Assembly: GCF_014773225.1 (NCBI RefSeq)
Contig: NZ_JACXAJ010000010.1
Span: 1-64,000, forward strand
Direction of reading: 5' to 3'
Origin: Pontibacter aquaedesilientis
GTDB taxonomy: Bacteria > Bacteroidota > Bacteroidia > Cytophagales > Hymenobacteraceae
DNA length: 64,000 nt
Shown here: piece by piece, positions 36,912 through 46,289 of the stretch
How positions within the stretch are numbered: position 1 is the first letter of the stretch
Layout of the letters: every line of letters begins with the position of its first letter
Translations under genes and position numbers: made by a program
Notes under the pieces: model-generated
Told to the model about the DNA's origin: nothing
Database searches by the model: none
Seen by the model: the letters and a program-made list of their open reading frames with translations, nothing else

Positions 36912-38020
36912 TTGATCAGTTTAAAAAGCTCGTTTACAATATCGACAGCGGCATTTGGCCGCGCCAATTTCAATATGTGCTGCGAAAGTCGCTGTTGTTC
37001 CTGCTCGTCTCCTGCCAGTTGCAAAGCAGCCGGCACCAATTCCTGTTGTGCCTCCACATCGCGCACCAACAAGGCGGCGTGTTCCTGCACCAGCGCCATG
37101 GCATTCTTCGTCTGGTGATCTTCGGCTACATTGGGCGAAGGCACCAAAATCGACGGTTTTCCAGCCAAACAAAGTTCTGAAATGGACAGAGCGCCTGCTC
37201 TCGACACGACTACATCAGCGGCGGCATAGGCCAGGTCCATCTGCCGGATAAAATCGAAAGCTCGTATACCTTGATTGGCATAAGGCTTCTCCAATTCCTG
37301 CGCTTTTTCGTGATAGCCACGTCCAGTTTGCCAGATCAGCTGGTAGCCGGCCTCTACAATAGATGGCAGGCCAGCCGCTATACTTTCGTTTATGGTTCTG
37401 GCTCCCAGGCTTCCGCCTATCACCAAGATAGTTTTCTTTTCAGATGTCAGCCCGAAGTGAAGCAACGCCTCTTTCCTCTTTCCCTGTATTTCCATGATAT
37501 CCTGCCGCACCGGGTTACCAGTGAGGACAAGTTTCTCTGCCGGGAAGAAAGCCTCCATGTTTTTATAGGCTACGCAGATCTTCTGCGCCCGTTTGGCCAA
37601 CAGCTTGTTGGTGATGCCGGCGTAGGAGTTCTGCTCCTGAATAAGCGCCGGGATCTTTTTGGAAGTAGCCGCATAAAGCAACGGTCCGCTGGCATAGCCC
37701 CCCACGCCTACCACGGCATCCGGCTTGAACTCACGGATAATCTTATGCGACATCCGGATACTCGAAATCACTTTCCAGGGGAACGACAGATTATCCAATG
37801 TCAATCGGCGCTGAAGTCCGCTGATCCAAAGTCCCACGATCTTATACCCCGCTTCCGGCACACGCGTCATTTCCATACGCCCGATCGCGCCAACAAACAG
37901 AATCTCCGCATCCGGGTATACTGCTCTGATCTGGTTAGCAATAGCTACAGCCGGATATATATGCCCGCCTGTGCCGCCGCCACTTATGATGAAACGATAT
38001 GGTTGTTTCTGATCAGGCAT
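36908..38020 (-). CDS. murG: UDP-GlcNAc:lipid I N-acetylglucosaminyltransferase
   Basis: A 370-residue GT28 enzyme that makes lipid II at the inner face of the membrane. The N-terminal glycine-rich loop is ISGGGTGGHIYPA, the membrane/acceptor loops include GVGGYASGPLL, and the C-terminal donor site holds VIGGSLGARTIN and SRAGALSISEL. It overlaps ftsW by 8 bp and murC by 4 bp. Confidence 0.97.
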   Translation of the reverse strand: MPDQKQPYRFIISGGGTGGHIYPAVAIANQIRAVYPDAEILFVGAIGRMEMTRVPEAGYKIVGLWISGLQRRLTLDNLSFPWKVISSIRMSHKIIREFKPDAVVGVGGYASGPLLYAATSKKIPALIQEQNSYAGITNKLLAKRAQKICVAYKNMEAFFPAEKLVLTGNPVRQDIMEIQGKRKEALLHFGLTSEKKTILVIGGSLGARTINESIAAGLPSIVEAGYQLIWQTGRGYHEKAQELEKPYANQGIRAFDFIRQMDLAYAAADVVVSRAGALSISELCLAGKPSILVPSPNVAEDHQTKNAMALVQEHAALLVRDVEAQQELVPAALQLAGDEQEQQRLSQHILKLARPNAAVDIVNELFKLIK

Positions 38021-39155
38021 TTGCTTTTACTATTACATTCAATGTCTCTTCGTCTTTCACGGTGCGGCTTACGCTCAGAATAATGCCCAGCGAGATGCCT
38101 GTGAAAATAAGCGAGGTTCCCCCCATACTCAGCAATGGCAAAGGCAAGCCCGTGATCGGACCCAACCCAACGGCCACCCCCATGTTGATCATGCCCTGTA
38201 ATACCAGACTGAAACTAAGACCCGCCGCCAGCAATCCCCCGAAGGCACCATTGCTTTTGGTAACTGTTACGAGACCACGGTAGAGCAACGCAAGGTATAG
38301 GAAGAGCACCAAGGCACCACCCAGTAACCCATACTCTTCCAATATGATCGCATAGATAAAGTCGGAATAAGGGTGCGGTAAAATATCGCGTTGATCACTG
38401 TTACCTGGCCCCTTGCCAACCACGCCGCCTGTGGCGATGGCGATGTAAGACTGCTCCAACTGGAAAGCAGTTTCAGATTCGTTAAAGAAGGCTTCTACCC
38501 TGCTGATAGCAGTGCCCAAACGCTGACCCGCTGCTAAACCTACTCCACCCAGCATGGCACCTGCTATTACAAAAACTGCCAGCGATTTCATCGGGACACG
38601 ACCAATGAACATTAACAAGAGGCTTGTCAGGAAAAGTAAAACCGCTGTTGAGGTGTTCGTCAGGGCGATCAGCGCACAAATAAAGCCAGTCCAGGCAAAA
38701 ATTGGCAATAGATTACGTTTCCAGTCATCAAGCTTATCTTGCTTTTTTGATAGCATACTGGCCAAGTATGAAATCAGCGCTAGCTTTGCTAAATCCGAAG
38801 GCTGGAAAGTCTGGTTGATAACCGGGATCGTGATCCAACGGGATGCCTCGTTAATGTTCGATCCAAAAAAGAAGGTGTAGAGCAACAGCGGCACCGACAG
38901 AATAAGCGCCACCAAGGACAGACGGGAATAATAACGGTAATCGATCTTGTGGGCCAGCCACATAAAGGCCAGACCAATGAAGATCAGGGAAGAGTGCTTG
39001 AATAGGAAGTACTCTGTGTTCCCATCTTTCTGTTTGTACGCCAAGGTACCGGTGGCCGAATACACGACCGCCATGCTGATAAGCGAGAACATCAGCACGA
39101 TGCCCCAAAGCACCGCGTCCCCTTTCAGGTTCCGCTGCAACCACTGCTTGATCAT
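38013..39155 (-). CDS. ftsW: Septal peptidoglycan polymerase FtsW
   Basis: A 380-residue SEDS-family glycosyltransferase with about ten membrane helices. Family marks include FKHSSLIFIGLAFMWLA, the WITIP loop, PSDLAKLALI, GKGPGNSDQRDILPHPYSDFI and the C-terminal GMINMGVAVGLGPITGLPLP. It polymerises lipid II with the class B penicillin-binding protein coded earlier in the same operon. Confidence 0.96.
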   Translation of the reverse strand: MIKQWLQRNLKGDAVLWGIVLMFSLISMAVVYSATGTLAYKQKDGNTEYFLFKHSSLIFIGLAFMWLAHKIDYRYYSRLSLVALILSVPLLLYTFFFGSNINEASRWITIPVINQTFQPSDLAKLALISYLASMLSKKQDKLDDWKRNLLPIFAWTGFICALIALTNTSTAVLLFLTSLLLMFIGRVPMKSLAVFVIAGAMLGGVGLAAGQRLGTAISRVEAFFNESETAFQLEQSYIAIATGGVVGKGPGNSDQRDILPHPYSDFIYAIILEEYGLLGGALVLFLYLALLYRGLVTVTKSNGAFGGLLAAGLSFSLVLQGMINMGVAVGLGPITGLPLPLLSMGGTSLIFTGISLGIILSVSRTVKDEETLNVIVKANA

Positions 39156-39182
39156 ATTCCCTTTGGCTAAATGTTAAAAATC

Positions 39183-40526
39183 TTACTTTTTCAAAACTAT
39201 CTTCTCCACGGCCTCCCGGAAGCGTTGCCCCCGGTGCTCGTAATTATTGAACAAATCGAAACTTGCGCAGGCCGGCGACAACAGGACCACATCGCCAGGC
39301 GTTGCCAGCAGCTTCCCCATGCGCACCGCATACTCAATCGAAGTCGTCTCCACGACTACTGGTACAATCCGCCCGAACGCTTCTTTCAGCTTGTCGTTAT
39401 CTTTCCCCAGACACACCAGCACTTTGACTTTCTCTTTGGCCAGTTCGGTCAGCACGCTGTAGTCGTTGCCTTTGTCCACCCCGCCGGCGATCCAGATGAT
39501 CGGCTGCTTTATGCCTTCCAGGGCATAATACACAGCTTCGACGTTAGTCGCTTTCGAGTCGTTGATGTAGGTAACTTCTTTTGAGACCGTAATCACCTGC
39601 AAGCGGTGCTCAGCGTTCTCGAATGTCTCCAACCCTTTTTCAATCTGCCTGTCTTCCACACCCATCAGCTTGGCAACAGCCACGGCAGCCATGGTGTTGT
39701 ACTGGTTGTGCTTGCCGATCAGGGCAGAGCGGGAGGCGTCGATGTCGCCTTCGTAGAACTTCACGCCTACTTTAACATGCGTTCCTTCACATAGTACCTT
39801 CGCACCTTCCGTTGCCTGGAGCGAGAATGGGATTGTGGTTCCGCCAAAAGACGCAGAATCGAACGCATTACGGATAATATCATCATCGTTGTTGTAGATA
39901 AAGTAGTCCGCGCCGCTCATGTTCTGCGCAATGCGCAACTTGGAGGCGGCGTACTTGTTCATGTCATAGCCATACCGGTCTAGGTGGTCTGGCGTAATAT
40001 TTAACAGTACTCCTATGTGTGCTTTGAACTTGTACATGTTGTCGAGCTGAAAACTGCTCAGCTCCACCACGTAGTACTCGTGTTTGTTTTCAATTACTTT
40101 CTCTGCCAGGCTCTCGCCAATGTTTCCGGCCAGCCCCACGTTTATACCTGCGCTCTTAAGCAAATGGTAAGTGAGCAAGGTAGTGGTGGTCTTGCCGTTG
40201 GTGCCCGTGATGCAGATAAACTTTGCGTCGGTATACCTGCCGGCAAACTCAATCTCCGAGATAACAGGGATCTCCCGTTTGATGGCCTCCTGAATGATAG
40301 TTGCCTTGTCTGGTATACCCGGGCTTTTGACGATCTCGTTGGCTTCCAGTATGCGCTCAAAGGTGTGGGTTCCCTCTTCATAAGGTATAGCCGCTGTTGC
40401 CAGTTTGGCTTTGTATACCTCTTTGATCTGCCCCATATCGGACACAAACACGTCGAGTCCCTTCGCCTTGGCCAGCAATGCTGCCCCCACGCCACTTTCT
40501 CCCGCTCCGAGTATCGCTAGTTTCAT
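39183..40526 (-). CDS. murD: UDP-N-acetylmuramoylalanine--D-glutamate ligase
   Basis: A 447-residue Mur ligase. N-terminal LAILGAGESGVGAA, ATP loop CITGTNGKTTTTLL, Mg-binding ELSSFQLD, LNITPDHLDRY, and the late YINDSKATN segment with LLSPACASFDLF identify MurD. It is 27 bp upstream of ftsW. On its 5' side the operon is interrupted by a four-helix-bundle gene. Confidence 0.98.
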   Translation of the reverse strand: MKLAILGAGESGVGAALLAKAKGLDVFVSDMGQIKEVYKAKLATAAIPYEEGTHTFERILEANEIVKSPGIPDKATIIQEAIKREIPVISEIEFAGRYTDAKFICITGTNGKTTTTLLTYHLLKSAGINVGLAGNIGESLAEKVIENKHEYYVVELSSFQLDNMYKFKAHIGVLLNITPDHLDRYGYDMNKYAASKLRIAQNMSGADYFIYNNDDDIIRNAFDSASFGGTTIPFSLQATEGAKVLCEGTHVKVGVKFYEGDIDASRSALIGKHNQYNTMAAVAVAKLMGVEDRQIEKGLETFENAEHRLQVITVSKEVTYINDSKATNVEAVYYALEGIKQPIIWIAGGVDKGNDYSVLTELAKEKVKVLVCLGKDNDKLKEAFGRIVPVVVETTSIEYAVRMGKLLATPGDVVLLSPACASFDLFNNYEHRGQRFREAVEKIVLKK

Positions 40527-40537
40527 TTTCGTTGCCT

Positions 40538-40560
40538 GTTATTCGTTGTTCGTTGTTCGT
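40538..40560. repeat. GTTATTCGTTGTTCG-type spacer repeat (left of the insert)
   Basis: Tandem TTCGTTG units between murD and the four-helix-bundle gene. Read on the minus strand they supply the last codons (TTNNE and stop) of that gene. A similar tract in inverted sense lies on the other side (40961-40986). Confidence 0.55.
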
Positions 40561-40931
40561 GGAACACCAAGTCCTCTAAAATATCTGATTAAGCCGTTCA
40601 ACAATTGCTTGCAACTTGTTACTTCGGTCAGAACAGTGTTTAATGCGCCCGGTCCCAAAAATTTCTGGTCAGACGCAATGTAAAGCTGAGTTTCCAACTC
40701 ATATAGTGAACCTCTGGCAATATAAAACAGCTGTACCGCATCTTTCGCGTGCTGCCTTCCACACCCTTCAGCGATATTTGAGGCAACCGATACTGCCGCC
40801 CGTCTCATCTGATTCGTTAAACCGTAGATTTCATCTTTCGGGAAATCCATTGAAAGATTATAAATGCTGCTTGCAAGCGTTCTGCTCTTCTTCCAAACAT
40901 CAAGCTCTTTATAATCCTTCACTTCTTTCAT
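40539..40931 (-). CDS. Four-helix-bundle protein (23S rRNA intervening-sequence family)
   Basis: A 130-residue protein of the small helical family first described from 23S rRNA intervening sequences. Signature parts are YKELDVWKKSRTLA, FPKDEIYGLTNQMRRAAVSV, ASNIAEGCGR and the late LNGLIRYF. The biochemical role of the family is unknown. It interrupts the conserved cell-wall operon between mraY and murD, in the same direction, and is flanked on both sides by GTTCGTTATT-like repeats. The C-terminal residues come from the repeat itself, as if an inserted gene had lost or gained its native stop there. Confidence 0.9.
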   Translation of the reverse strand: MKEVKDYKELDVWKKSRTLASSIYNLSMDFPKDEIYGLTNQMRRAAVSVASNIAEGCGRQHAKDAVQLFYIARGSLYELETQLYIASDQKFLGPGALNTVLTEVTSCKQLLNGLIRYFRGLGVPRTTNNE

Positions 40932-40960
40932 ACCTCAGTCTGTTTCTCTTTTAGCCTTCT

Positions 40961-40986
40961 CGATTGACGAATAACGATTAACGATC
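40961..40986. repeat. CGAATAACGATTAACGAT spacer repeat (right of the insert)
   Basis: It lies between mraY and the four-helix-bundle gene and is in inverted sense to the GTTATTCGTTGTTCG tract at 40538-40560, so the two flank the inserted gene. Confidence 0.5.
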
Positions 40987-40988
40987 AA

Positions 40989-42209
40989 CTATCTTAGTTT
41001 CAGCGTTGCCAAAGTCAAAATCGCCAGCATAATGCCCACAATCCAGAAGCGTGAAACGATCTTGGATTCGTGGTAGCCGTTCTTTTGGTAATGATGGTGC
41101 AGCGGCGACATCTTGAAAATGCGTCGGCCTTCACCGTATTTCTTCTTTGTGTACTTGAAGTAACTCACCTGCAACATCACCGATAGGTTCTCTATCAGGA
41201 AAATACCGCATAGGATAGGTATAAGCAGCTCTTTTCGAACAATTAGGGCCATTACCGCAATAATACCCCCAATAGCCAAACTACCTGTGTCCCCCATAAA
41301 AACCTGTGCCGGATAGGAATTATACCACAGGAAACCAACACAGGCGCCGACAAAAGCCAGCGCAAAAATGGTCAGCTCACCCGAGTTCGGGATAAACATG
41401 ATGTCCAAGTAATCTGCAAAAATGGTGTTACCGGATACCCAGGCGAATATCGCCAGCGTCACTCCAATGATGGCTGAAGTACCTGCTGCCAACCCGTCGA
41501 TACCGTCGGTGATATTGGCGCCGTTGGATACGGCCGTTATCACCAGGATAACAAACGGAATATAGAGGTAGCACGACCAGTCTGCGAAAACCGGCCCCGC
41601 AAAAGAGAACAAATTACAGTAGTCAAGCTCGTTGTTTTTGCGGAAAGGAATGGTCGTGATCATGGATTTGATGTCTACCCACTTACTTGTGGCATTCACG
41701 GCAGAAGTAGAGCCATCCGTGAAAATGTACTGTCTTACCACCACATCGTCATTGAAGTATAGGGTCAAACCTACAATAATTCCCAGGCCGATCTGCCCTA
41801 ATACCTTAAATTTCCCGGCTAGCCCCTCTTTGTTCTTTTTGAATACTTTGATGTAGTCATCCAGAAAGCCGATCATCCCGAGCCAGATCGTTGAAACGAT
41901 CATCAGGAGCACGTATATGTTGTCCAGTCGGGCAAACAGCAAGGTCGGCACGAGTATAGCCAGCAGGATAATCAGACCACCCATGGTTGGAGTGCCTTTT
42001 TTCTCCATCTGGCCTTCCAGACCAAGGTCACGAATGCTTTCGCCTACTTGTTTGCGCTGCAGTATTTTAATCAGTCGTCCGCCAAACATCATTGCGATCA
42101 ACAAGGATGTCAGCGTTGCCATACCTGCCCTGAACGAGATGTATTGAAATACGCCCGCCCCCAAAAGGTCGTATTCACGGTCAAGGTATGTAAAGAGATG
42201 GTAGAGCAT
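40989..42209 (-). CDS. mraY: Phospho-N-acetylmuramoyl-pentapeptide transferase
   Basis: A 406-residue integral membrane enzyme that makes lipid I. About ten helices; motifs [11 protein letters not shown], the [10 protein letters not shown] aspartates, [15 protein letters not shown], and HHHYQKNG near the end. A loop at about residues 160-215 ([19 protein letters not shown]) is longer than in E. coli MraY, which is usual for Bacteroidota. Confidence 0.97.
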   Translation of the reverse strand: MLYHLFTYLDREYDLLGAGVFQYISFRAGMATLTSLLIAMMFGGRLIKILQRKQVGESIRDLGLEGQMEKKGTPTMGGLIILLAILVPTLLFARLDNIYVLLMIVSTIWLGMIGFLDDYIKVFKKNKEGLAGKFKVLGQIGLGIIVGLTLYFNDDVVVRQYIFTDGSTSAVNATSKWVDIKSMITTIPFRKNNELDYCNLFSFAGPVFADWSCYLYIPFVILVITAVSNGANITDGIDGLAAGTSAIIGVTLAIFAWVSGNTIFADYLDIMFIPNSGELTIFALAFVGACVGFLWYNSYPAQVFMGDTGSLAIGGIIAVMALIVRKELLIPILCGIFLIENLSVMLQVSYFKYTKKKYGEGRRIFKMSPLHHHYQKNGYHESKIVSRFWIVGIMLAILTLATLKLR

Positions 42210-42247
42210 TTAATCTATCGTCTGTTCGTAATTCTTTCTTTTAACGT

Positions 42248-43714
42248 TTATTTGCCAAGCTGCTGTAGGGCTTCCTGCAGCACTTGCTTATCATCGAAAG
42301 GGTACTTCACCCCTTTGATTTCTTGGTAGGTTTCGTGCCCCTTGCCCGCCACCAGAATGATGTCGCCTTTGCCTGCCAGCATACAGGCTGTGCGGATGGC
42401 TTCTCTCCTATCGAGCACACTCAGGGTTTTCTTGAAGTCCAGCGGCTTCACGCCTTTCTGCATATCCTCGAGTATTGCCTGTGGCTCCTCGAAACGCGGA
42501 TTGTCGGATGTCAGGATCACCTTGTCGCTCAGGCGGCAGGCGATGTCGGCCATCACCGGGCGCTTGGTCGCGTCGCGGTTGCCGCCACAGCCAACTATTG
42601 TGATCACCGTTTGCAGCGGCGTTCTTATTTGTTGGATTGTATTCAAAACATTTTCCAGCGCATCCGGCGTATGAGCATAATCCACTATCCCGGTAATCTG
42701 CTCAGTTTCCGAAACGATGTAGTCGAAGCGACCAGCCGCCGTGTCCAGGCTCGAGAGAATCGTTAGAGCCTCTACCGGATCCTCACCCAGCAACACGGCC
42801 ACGCCATAAGCTCCCAGCAAGTTATAGGCATTGAATGCCCCTATCAGTTTCGCCCAGATCTCGTGCCCGTCTATTTCCAGATGCAATCCCTGCAGCGTGT
42901 TGTCGATCAGGCGTGCTTTGAAATCGGTTACCTTGCGCAATGAGAAATAGCGCACATCGGCTTTCGAGTTCTGCACCATGACAGGACTACGTTTGTCGTC
43001 GGCATTAATCAAGGCAAATGCACCCGCCGGCAGCATATCAAAAAATGATTTTTTTGCCTTGATGTACTCATCAAAAGTGCCATGATAGTCCAAATGGTCA
43101 TGGGTGATGTTGGTGAAAACGCCGCCGGCGAAGGTTATACCTGCCACCCGTTGCTGCACCATGGCATGCGAACTTACCTCCATAAAGGCATAGGCGCATC
43201 CTGCTTTCACCATCTTATCCAACAGCGCGTTCAGCGATACAGCGTCTGGTGTGGTATGCGTTGAGGGGATAACGGCTTCGTCGATCTGGTTTTGCACTGT
43301 GGAGATCATCCCTACATGATAGCCCAGTTCGCGGAACAATTTGTGCAGTAAAGTAACCGAAGTGGTTTTGCCATTGGTACCCGTCACGCCCACCAATTTC
43401 AGTTTTCTGGACGGATGGCCGTAAAACGCAGAAGCCATCAAGCCAAGGGCCTGACCGCTGTTATTCACTTTGATATAAGTAACATCTTCAGCCAGGTCTG
43501 CCGGTAATTCCTCACACACAATGGCTGCGGCTTTTGCCTCTGCGGCTCTCGCCATGAAGTCGTGCCCATCCACCTGAACGCCACGCATGGCCACAAACAG
43601 CACCCCCTCTTGCACCTGACGCGAGTCGAAGGCAATGGACTCGACCGGCACATGCAGCGGACCATGGCTTTCCAGCACGGTTACATCTTTTAATATGTCC
43701 TGTAATAGCTGCAT
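42248..43714 (-). CDS. murE: UDP-MurNAc-tripeptide synthetase MurE (meso-DAP type)
   Basis: A 488-residue Mur ligase that adds the third amino acid. ATP loop VGVTGTNGKTTSVTLL, THTTPDAVSLN, NITHDHLDYHG, and the DNPR motif (SDNPRFEEP) that marks meso-diaminopimelate rather than lysine specificity. Its ATG overlaps the stop of the penicillin-binding protein gene by 1 bp (TAATG). murF, which often follows murE, is absent from this cluster. Confidence 0.97.
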   Translation of the reverse strand: MQLLQDILKDVTVLESHGPLHVPVESIAFDSRQVQEGVLFVAMRGVQVDGHDFMARAAEAKAAAIVCEELPADLAEDVTYIKVNNSGQALGLMASAFYGHPSRKLKLVGVTGTNGKTTSVTLLHKLFRELGYHVGMISTVQNQIDEAVIPSTHTTPDAVSLNALLDKMVKAGCAYAFMEVSSHAMVQQRVAGITFAGGVFTNITHDHLDYHGTFDEYIKAKKSFFDMLPAGAFALINADDKRSPVMVQNSKADVRYFSLRKVTDFKARLIDNTLQGLHLEIDGHEIWAKLIGAFNAYNLLGAYGVAVLLGEDPVEALTILSSLDTAAGRFDYIVSETEQITGIVDYAHTPDALENVLNTIQQIRTPLQTVITIVGCGGNRDATKRPVMADIACRLSDKVILTSDNPRFEEPQAILEDMQKGVKPLDFKKTLSVLDRREAIRTACMLAGKGDIILVAGKGHETYQEIKGVKYPFDDKQVLQEALQQLGK

Positions 43715-45813
43715 TAGCTCAGTACGATCGTAATTTTAGTCTCTTTATTAATTTCTGTGCCCGGCTGCACCGATTGCTTCATTACACGCTTGCCCATCCC
43801 CTCCACATGCACTTTCAGGTGCTGGTTGCCCAGAATGAACAACGCGTCGCGCAGCGTCATACCGGTCACGTCAGGCACCTGCCCGCCCTGTACCGGGTTC
43901 GGCTCAAACTTGAGTGAGCGCATTTGCGGTGTTACGCGCACCCACTCGTCATCGTGCGTAGCGGTAGAGTGGCTGCTGATACCGATTTTGTTGAGAATCA
44001 GGCTCAGGTCGTCGAAGCTGCCGGCTTTCACCTGTGGCAAACTGTCTTTATTCGGCACCACCCGGGCACGCAGCGGCTGGTGCATGGCCAGATCGCGGGC
44101 GTAAGCCTTATCAGCCACTTCCTTAAATACCGGTGCGGCCACATCGCCGCCGTATACGTTCACCCCTCTTGGACTGTCAATAATCACAATGCAACTATAC
44201 TTCGGGTTGTCAGCCGGAAAATAACCGGCAAAGGAAGTCGAATATAGCTTCACATACTTGCCGTCTTTCACCTTACGGGCAGTTCCGGTTTTGCCAGCCA
44301 CTTTGTAGTCGGCACTTTTAATGTTCTTGGCGGTACCGTTCTGCACCACGCCTTCCAGCATGGCCCGTACTTTCTTAATGGTTTCCTCAGAAGCGATCCG
44401 ATCGTTCAGTACACGGGTCTGGAAAGTCTGGATCACCTGATCGGCACGACGGATCTCTTTCACGATAATCGGTTGCACCTTCACGCCGTTGTTTGCCACG
44501 GCATTGTAAAGCGCCAGTGTCTGCAGCGGAGCCAGCTTCATCTCGTAGCCAATAGACATAGAGGTGAGCGTAGTGCCATACCAGGTTTTGTCACTGGTGT
44601 TCTTGATGTATGGCCTTGCCTCGCCGTCCATCTGGAAACCCAAGGTGCTGCTCAATCCGAACTTGTGCAGGTAATCCACAAAGGCCTGCGGGTTGTCTTT
44701 AAAGTTCTCCTGGATCAGCTTTGCCACCCCAATGTTGGAGGATTTCTCAAACACCTCCTTCGTCGTGATCTTGCCGTAACCGCCGATTTTCACGTCGGTC
44801 ATGGTTGTGTTCTTAATGCGGTACCTTCCGTCTCCCGTGTCCACGGTGTCCGTCAGATCCAGATCGGTATGCTCAAACAAGGCCAGCATGGATGCCAGCT
44901 TAAAGGTAGATCCCGGCTCCGTACGTCCCTGGTTACCAACAGCGTAATTATAGTCTTCGATAAAACCTCCCTTGGTCTTGCCCAGGTTGGCCATCGCTTT
45001 GATCTCTCCGGTCTTCACTTCCATCAGAATCACGCAACCGTAGTCGGCGTTCTTTTCCACCAGCGCTTTGTAGAGGGCGTTCTCCGCCACATCCTGCAGG
45101 TTGATGTCGATGGTGGTTTTGATGTCGTAGCCGTTCTGCGGAGCTACCTCCGTGCCATCGTAGATCGGTTTGTTACCGCCCGCTATACGCTCAAAAAGGG
45201 CCTCCCCATCGGTGCCCGCCAAATCGCCGTTAAAGCTATACTCCAAACCAGCGCCATTCTTGTCCTCGTTAATAAAACCAATGGCACGCTCTGCCAGCAT
45301 CCCGAAAGGTTTAAAGCGCTTCTCCACTTTCTCGAAGATCACGCCGCCTTTGTTTTTGCCCGCCCGGAAGATCGGCCAGCTCGCCATCATCTTCTTCTCC
45401 TGGTAGTTGATCTGGCGACTGTTCAGCCTGATATACCTTCTGCCGGCATGACGCGCATTCTTAATCTTGCGACGGTAGTGCTCCGGTGACTGGTCTTTGT
45501 AAAAACGTGACAGCAACATAGCCAGCGAGTCTATACCTGCGTTAAAGGTCTCGGCCTGGGCGATAGCCGGGTCGAAGGCCACACGGTAAAAGGGCAGCGA
45601 CGTAGCCAGTATGCTCTCGTTGTCGGAATAGATGTTGCCACGGGTAGCCGGCACCGGCTGGTATCGGATGCGGCGCTCTTTCGAGATTTGCTTCCATTTG
45701 GTACCGTCCAGCACCTGTATCTGCACTACCTTGTACACGATGGCACAGGCAAACAGACAGACCAGCAAAAACGCGATCCGAACACGCAGTACGATGGATT
45801 TTTTAATATTCAT
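43714..45813 (-). CDS. ftsI: Class B penicillin-binding protein (FtsI/PBP3 type) with PASTA domain
   Basis: About 699 residues from the ATG at 45813 (a start at 45822 is also open). An N-terminal membrane helix (RVRIAFLLVCLFACAIVYKV) precedes a dimerisation domain. The transpeptidase domain carries STFK (PGSTFKLAS), SSN (KSSNIGVA) and KTG (AGKTGTARKV). The last 65 residues form one PASTA domain (VPDVTGMTLRDALFIL). It cross-links septal peptidoglycan together with FtsW. The 5' end overlaps the ftsL-like gene by about 11 bp. Confidence 0.95.
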   Translation of the reverse strand: MNIKKSIVLRVRIAFLLVCLFACAIVYKVVQIQVLDGTKWKQISKERRIRYQPVPATRGNIYSDNESILATSLPFYRVAFDPAIAQAETFNAGIDSLAMLLSRFYKDQSPEHYRRKIKNARHAGRRYIRLNSRQINYQEKKMMASWPIFRAGKNKGGVIFEKVEKRFKPFGMLAERAIGFINEDKNGAGLEYSFNGDLAGTDGEALFERIAGGNKPIYDGTEVAPQNGYDIKTTIDINLQDVAENALYKALVEKNADYGCVILMEVKTGEIKAMANLGKTKGGFIEDYNYAVGNQGRTEPGSTFKLASMLALFEHTDLDLTDTVDTGDGRYRIKNTTMTDVKIGGYGKITTKEVFEKSSNIGVAKLIQENFKDNPQAFVDYLHKFGLSSTLGFQMDGEARPYIKNTSDKTWYGTTLTSMSIGYEMKLAPLQTLALYNAVANNGVKVQPIIVKEIRRADQVIQTFQTRVLNDRIASEETIKKVRAMLEGVVQNGTAKNIKSADYKVAGKTGTARKVKDGKYVKLYSTSFAGYFPADNPKYSCIVIIDSPRGVNVYGGDVAAPVFKEVADKAYARDLAMHQPLRARVVPNKDSLPQVKAGSFDDLSLILNKIGISSHSTATHDDEWVRVTPQMRSLKFEPNPVQGGQVPDVTGMTLRDALFILGNQHLKVHVEGMGKRVMKQSVQPGTEINKETKITIVLS

Positions 45814-46240
45814 CTGCCGCAACTTCTACTTGATAAGGTGGAGATGAACTTTCTACAAGGCCCAGCGGAGCCACATTGCGCGCCACTTCAGACTGCTTGC
45901 TGGCACCCATATAATCAGACTTCAGGGTCGTATAGTCGGCCCGGAGGTCTTCCGTCTCTACTTTGATCTTAGCTATTTTGCGGATGGTCTTCTCGGCGTA
46001 GTGGGTGTTGCCGATGTAGAAAAGCGTTATGCCTGTCAGGAAAAGCACATGTGGCAGGTACTTGGTCGGTACGCCTTCCTGAAACAAAAAATCAACGTTG
46101 GTGTATTTGTCCAGCCACTTAAACAGACTGAATCCCTTGTTTTTAGCATTTGCCTCCGGCTTCACCTTTTCCTCTGGCTTCACGCGCAGCGTGTTGCCCT
46201 TGGGCGCGGCAGCTTTCTTAGTCATAAGGTTAGGAGCCAT
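45803..46240 (-). CDS. ftsL: FtsL-like divisome protein
   Basis: A 145-residue bitopic protein: a basic, Lys/Ala/Pro-rich cytoplasmic part (1-60), a membrane helix (about 63-80, YLPHVLFLTGITLFYIGN), then a short coiled coil (TIRKIAKIKVETEDLRADYTT). Layout and position between rsmH and ftsI are those of FtsL, although the sequence is poorly conserved. The cytoplasmic tail is longer than in E. coli FtsL. Confidence 0.85.
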   Translation of the reverse strand: MAPNLMTKKAAAPKGNTLRVKPEEKVKPEANAKNKGFSLFKWLDKYTNVDFLFQEGVPTKYLPHVLFLTGITLFYIGNTHYAEKTIRKIAKIKVETEDLRADYTTLKSDYMGASKQSEVARNVAPLGLVESSSPPYQVEVAADEY

Positions 46241-46289
46241 AGTTAAGTTTAGGTTACTACACGGTTGGTTAATTCTATTTCTGCATTCG

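Noticed and set aside
44473..45489. 338-codon frame antisense to ftsI
   Set aside because: Histidine/valine-rich shadow product; ftsI has all catalytic motifs on the other strand.
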